Shown in pieces: positions 32,538-35,704 of a stretch of DNA of 35,704 nucleotides. Under the pieces are notes generated by a model. That model was not told the DNA's origin. It did no database searches and saw only the letters and a list, made by a program, of their open reading frames with translations. Location: contig JAGWBV010000037.1 of the NCBI GenBank assembly GCA_021295715.1, positions 1 to 35,704 of the forward strand, in the 5' to 3' direction. How positions within the stretch are numbered: the first letter of the stretch is position 1; every line of letters starts with the position of its first letter. The stretch comes from Candidatus Poribacteria bacterium (GTDB taxonomy: Bacteria > Poribacteria > WGA-4E > WGA-3G). Position numbers and translations under genes: made by a program.

Positions 32538-33602
32538 TTAGCGGTTCGTCACTAATTGACGGATTGCATCTACCGCTGTTTCTGTATCTCGGAGCAGTTT
32601 GTTCGATCCCTTGGAAGCGAGCGTATTGGCGATGTGGGTTTCTAAGCCGTCGAGTCTGCATCGGGTCACAATGGAATGTTCTTCCATATACCGATAGACC
32701 TGATATCGCTTCGGGAGTCTCGCTTTTTCTTCTGACAGCATGAGAACGACAACGCTGCGTCCGCTGCTTGCTGCCTCACACACCATTGAAAAACTATCCG
32801 CAGTGACAATAAGCAGGTCGCTTAAGGCGAGGATGGCTTGGTAAGGGTCTTCAAATTCTGAAAACGTATCAGGTGAAATAAAAAATGGGCACCAGTCGGC
32901 GTGTTTCAGGGTTGATACCAAATGTTCGGTTACATCGGGTGGTGTTCGGCGGGAGGTCGTCACCAATACCTGCGCGTTCATCTTTTCAGCGGTTACCTCG
33001 CAAATCTCGCTGAGCCATTCCGCATCGTCTATCGTGATGGTTTCATGGCGATCTGTCCCACCGAGCAGAATACCAATACGCGGACAGTCCGATAGGTTCA
33101 GTTCACCCTCCAATTGTTTCCGTTTGGCATCGAGTAGGTTTGGCGAAATAGGGTTTGGCACGCCGATGGTTCGGCAAATATTGTCTTTGTTCGATGCATC
33201 GTGCCAAGAGATCATTGGAAGGATTGCGAGGTCAAAATATTGGGTGCCGACGGGTGACGGTCTACGACACGTAACCGTCATAGCACGAAAGATTCTGCCG
33301 AGGAGTAGATTCACCGCCGCGACAGATGAGCCTGTTGAGAGGATAATATCAGCGGTTTGGTGTTCGAGCAGCGCGTTGTAAGACTCAGGGGTAAGACTCC
33401 ACCGCAGGAGTGTGTGGAGGACGGATATGGGAAGTGGCACCCCTCCGAACATACACATAAAAACGCGAAGGAGGTTATCACGCCATTTGCGACGAAATTG
33501 TATCTCAAGCCATGCCGTTTGGCATTCAGGCATTTTTTCGACGATGCCTAAGGATTGCTTGTAATGCCCCGGTTTCTTGTCGCTTAGGATAACAACTTTC
33601 AT
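32538..33602 (-). CDS. ELM1-like GT-B fold protein
   Basis: 354 aa. It matches the mitochondrial-fission ELM1 family (also common in proteobacteria), which has a GT-B-like fold. The opening VVILSDKKPGHYKQSLGI, the middle RIGILLGGTDRHETITIDD and the late signature LIVTADSFSMVCEAASSGRS are typical. The function is unknown in bacteria; lipid A or surface-sugar glycosyltransfer has been suggested by fold and neighbours. There is no signal peptide. The ATG follows an A-rich leader without a strong ribosome site. It lies downstream of the frameshifted lipoprotein gene, with MITE copy 4 between them. Confidence 0.82.
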   Translation of the reverse strand: MKVVILSDKKPGHYKQSLGIVEKMPECQTAWLEIQFRRKWRDNLLRVFMCMFGGVPLPISVLHTLLRWSLTPESYNALLEHQTADIILSTGSSVAAVNLLLGRIFRAMTVTCRRPSPVGTQYFDLAILPMISWHDASNKDNICRTIGVPNPISPNLLDAKRKQLEGELNLSDCPRIGILLGGTDRHETITIDDAEWLSEICEVTAEKMNAQVLVTTSRRTPPDVTEHLVSTLKHADWCPFFISPDTFSEFEDPYQAILALSDLLIVTADSFSMVCEAASSGRSVVVLMLSEEKARLPKRYQVYRYMEEHSIVTRCRLDGLETHIANTLASKGSNKLLRDTETAVDAIRQLVTNR

Positions 33603-33662
33603 TTTTTAATTTCGGTAAAAACCATCAAAGCACAAACTCCGTCATTTCTCCGCAAGGTATCA

Positions 33663-33783
33663 TTATAGTAAAGCCCGTAATTACTTATACACTTAAAGAT
33701 GGGCGAGGATACAATCCTCGCCAGCGGCGGTGGGGTGTTTGTTCCCTGACGAGCTGTAAACATATTTTTCGATTTTACTAAAA
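33663..33783 (+). mobile_element. MITE-like element, copy 4 of 4, with covarying hairpin
   Basis: Ends TTATAGTAAA (33663-33672) and TTTACTAAAA (33774-33783). The central hairpin is GGCGAGGAT (33702-33710), loop ACA, ATCCTCGCC (33714-33722). One base pair differs from the other copies, and both arms changed together. The right end overlaps the last codons of the frameshifted lipoprotein frame. Confidence 0.7.
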
Positions 33784-33885
33784 TAAGGAATATTCGATCA
33801 GTTCTGTTACGTCGTCTGCGTTTTCGACTTTAACAATACCTACATGCGGGGCAAACCATAGCGTCTGATCCGCTTGAATCGTCTC
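33778..33885 (-). other. Displaced C-terminal coding frame of the lipoprotein gene
   Basis: From 33885 the -1 shifted frame stays open for 35 codons: ETIQADQTLWFAP, HVGIVKVEN, then DDVTELIEYSLF and TAG at 33778-33780. WFAPHVGIVKVE is the ending I expect of this lipoprotein family (WFAPGVGIVK-type), unlike the arginine-rich end of the current frame. See the lipoprotein entry. Confidence 0.6.
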
Positions 33886-34505
33886 CTCTCGGTTTGGTAT
33901 TCTATCCGATACGTTTCCTCAAAGTTTCCAGCAGGCGTTTCCAGTGGACTTGCAGCAGCCACTTTCGCTTTGACACTTATATGTGCTTCAAAGGGTATTT
34001 GGAGCAGTAGGAGATTTTGCAAAACGATGTTTCCGCTGACCTTTACATTAAGTGCGTCCCACTGGAAATTGGGAACCAATGGTATCTGGAAAAACACAAG
34101 TTCGGGATGCGCGAACGGCTCTACTGCAACAGTCAGTTCCAACCCAGCGAATTCATCCTGCGCGGCTTTCGGAAGTTCGGCTTGAAGGTAGTCGGTTATT
34201 TTTTCACTGACTGTGAAAAGGACCTCGTTTGGTGTAACCCGATAATATGTAGAATACAGGAAATCGAGTTCGACTTCGGCAAGTGGGGGTGTATCCTTGA
34301 AGATCCGATAGTCTTTCCCCTCAATATTCGCCTCGTCACTAATTTCCCGTGTCCATTGGGATCCATCAGAATTTCTGTAAATCCATCGGCTTCCAATAGC
34401 ATCGGGAAAATAGGTTGGCATCTGTTCCATCGGGGCAGGTGTTTCATCTGAACCGCATCCGAACAGAATAAAAAAAGCACACAGAATCAGAAAAGTCGGT
34501 CGCAT
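33840..34505 (-). CDS. Lipoprotein, apparently frameshifted near its 3' end
   Basis: 221 aa as read. The signal peptide ends in the lipobox-like ILFGC, then GSDETPAP. The mature part, YFPDAIGSRWIYRNSDGSQW and so on, resembles secreted beta-rich lipoproteins of unknown role. The last ~17 residues (RRRFKRIRRYGLPRM) are abnormally basic. At 33882-33893 the minus strand reads ACCGAGAGGAGACG; removing two bases (one AG of a near-repeat) joins the gene to the frame described at 33778-33885. So the gene carries a frameshift or a sequencing error. The intact product would be ~240 aa. It starts 1 base after the TlpA gene stop, with AAGGAA inside that gene's end, so the two form an operon. Confidence 0.7.
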   Translation of the reverse strand: MRPTFLILCAFFILFGCGSDETPAPMEQMPTYFPDAIGSRWIYRNSDGSQWTREISDEANIEGKDYRIFKDTPPLAEVELDFLYSTYYRVTPNEVLFTVSEKITDYLQAELPKAAQDEFAGLELTVAVEPFAHPELVFFQIPLVPNFQWDALNVKVSGNIVLQNLLLLQIPFEAHISVKAKVAAASPLETPAGNFEETYRIEYQTERRRFKRIRRYGLPRM

Positions 34506-34506
34506 T

Positions 34507-35704
34507 TTATTCCTTCAACGCCTCAGCTACCAGTTTTCCTAATTTTCTGCCTCTCGCTTGCTTAGAGATCAATATGCCGTCTTTATCAATGAGCCACGGT
34601 GCCGGTATTCCGCGAATACCATACTGTTTTGAGATCGGGCTTTGCCATCCTTTCCCGCTGAAAACCTGTTGCCAAGCGATGTCGTTCTTTTCCAGATAAT
34701 CTCGTAATCTCTTTTCACTGGTGTCAAGGCTAATCCCGATAATGTCAAATCCTTCGTCCTTATACTTATTGTAAACCCGCTTGACGTTCGGCATCTCCGC
34801 AATACAGGGACCACACCACACTGCCCAGAAGTCGAGCAGAACGACCCTTCCACGATAGTCTTGCAGTGAAATCGGGTTCCCGTCGAGGTCTGTCGCGGTG
34901 AAGTCAGGCACAGGTTTCCCGACCATCGCTATCACGGGTTTCGCCTTTTGTTGGTGTTCCTTTGCCTTGTCGGTATCTCCTGATTTCTGAAAAATTTCAG
35001 CGAGTTTCTCGAGAATGCTGCGATCTTTGGGATTCTTCTCCTCACGTTCCTTAAAAAGTTGAAGGACATCTTCATCTCGATCCATCATTTCAAGCATGTC
35101 AACGAGGGCAAAAAAATCGCGATCGTAGTCGGGATCCATGACCGATTTGAATTGGGTAATAAGGGCATCGACATCTCCGTCTCTACCGATTTTGATATAG
35201 AGACGCGCAAGCGCAGGATAGACATAACACGATAAACTTGCATTGTCTGGTTGCTTCTGAAGTCCTGCTTCCAAAGCGGTAACGGCTTCCGCTTCGGTCT
35301 CATATAATTGTTCGGGTTGAAGTTCCCAGAAACTGTTGGATTTAGAGACCTTATAGGAGAAATTCAGGTTTAAGCAGTCGAAATCCTGATTTGGATGGTG
35401 CCGACACCGCACAAGCGGCACAACATCTCCATAGATGAGTCGTCTGTCAGTGATTCGGTCGCCGCGGTATTCAGGATGAAACTGGTAGCCGTAACTCACA
35501 GGCATATTCGGGTCGATGTTCCGAGACATAACAGCCTTGCCATTCATTTTATCTGAAGGACATATCAGGATGTCTGGATCTGGTAAGTATTTGGGATGGT
35601 GGAGATCCGAGAGCCACTTCGGATAATCACCTGTCTCTTTTTCATAGATTTGAATTGACTTCCCTATCGCAATTAAATTTTGCGTGCAAATTTCGATGTT
35701 TTTT
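34507..35704 (-). CDS. TlpA-family thioredoxin protein with helical-repeat and pilin-like upstream region (partial)
   Basis: The C-terminal ~140 residues are a TlpA/ResA-type thioredoxin domain: DFTATDLDGNPISL, then FWAVWCGPCIAEMPNV with the CxxC pair, and GIRGIPAPWLIDKDG with the cis-proline. Before it lie ~120 residues of helical TPR-like repeats (LARLYIKIGRDGDVDALI, LEKLAEIFQKSGDTDKAKEH). An ATG at 35547 is possible, but the frame stays open to the window edge for 52 more codons (NLIAIGKSIQIYEKETGDYP, then DPDILICPSDK). Those resemble the C-terminal part of type II secretion pilin-like proteins, so the true start lies outside and the gene is listed as partial. It is probably a periplasmic thiol-disulfide protein. 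Confidence 0.8.
   Translation of the reverse strand, partial: KNIEICTQNLIAIGKSIQIYEKETGDYPKWLSDLHHPKYLPDPDILICPSDKMNGKAVMSRNIDPNMPVSYGYQFHPEYRGDRITDRRLIYGDVVPLVRCRHHPNQDFDCLNLNFSYKVSKSNSFWELQPEQLYETEAEAVTALEAGLQKQPDNASLSCYVYPALARLYIKIGRDGDVDALITQFKSVMDPDYDRDFFALVDMLEMMDRDEDVLQLFKEREEKNPKDRSILEKLAEIFQKSGDTDKAKEHQQKAKPVIAMVGKPVPDFTATDLDGNPISLQDYRGRVVLLDFWAVWCGPCIAEMPNVKRVYNKYKDEGFDIIGISLDTSEKRLRDYLEKNDIAWQQVFSGKGWQSPISKQYGIRGIPAPWLIDKDGILISKQARGRKLGKLVAEALKE

Overview
The window looks like chromosome of an uncultivated Gram-negative bacterium. The GC content is mid-range. An ADP-heptose-type glycosyltransferase, several lipoprotein signal peptides and a bifunctional PBP1A point to a two-membrane envelope. 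The protein style (cyclase, PHP, DegT, TlpA and ELM1 families together) and many short interspersed hairpin repeats resemble Candidatus Poribacteria. That assignment is an inference from memory, not a search result. I see no rRNA, tRNA, CRISPR array, phage module or intact transposase.

Region by region. 1-779 is a repeat-rich spacer ending in a good promoter. 780-3612 (+) holds a PHP metallohydrolase, a GT9 glycosyltransferase and a HAD hydrolase. 3700-4365 (-) is lexA. 4546-7714 (+) holds a secreted peroxiredoxin-like protein and PBP1A. 8080-10140 (+) is uvrB behind a palindrome that overlaps its -10 box. 10335-15242 (+) holds a small rubredoxin-like protein and a tightly coupled operon of two complementary M16 peptidase subunits plus a cysteine hydrolase. 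15299-16557 holds three small unknown genes; two of them form a minus-strand toxin-partner-like pair. 16642-19925 (-) holds cstA and xylA. 20272-25968 (-) is a compact six-gene run: cyclase, CCA-type nucleotidyltransferase, M50 protease, scpA, scpB, thrC. 26272-30984 (-) holds an inositol-monophosphatase-like enzyme, a DCC/lipase-maturation-factor fusion, a DegT aminotransferase and a small membrane-anchored protein. 31146-32075 (+) is a tandem Cache-like lipoprotein. 32538-35704 (-) holds an ELM1-like protein, a frameshifted lipoprotein and a TlpA thioredoxin protein that runs off the window.

Most genes are housekeeping: cell wall, DNA repair, chromosome segregation, tRNA 3'-end maturation, threonine synthesis, and pyruvate and xylose use. 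The unusual material is mainly non-coding. It includes four copies of a ~120-130 bp MITE-like element with terminal inverted repeats and a covarying central hairpin, a ~140 nt structured element at 26108-26247, and an orphan promoter reading into two covarying hairpins at 15662-15826. The most notable protein-level oddities are the DCC-LMF fusion, the split-active-site M16 pair, the toxin-like pair and the frameshifted lipoprotein.
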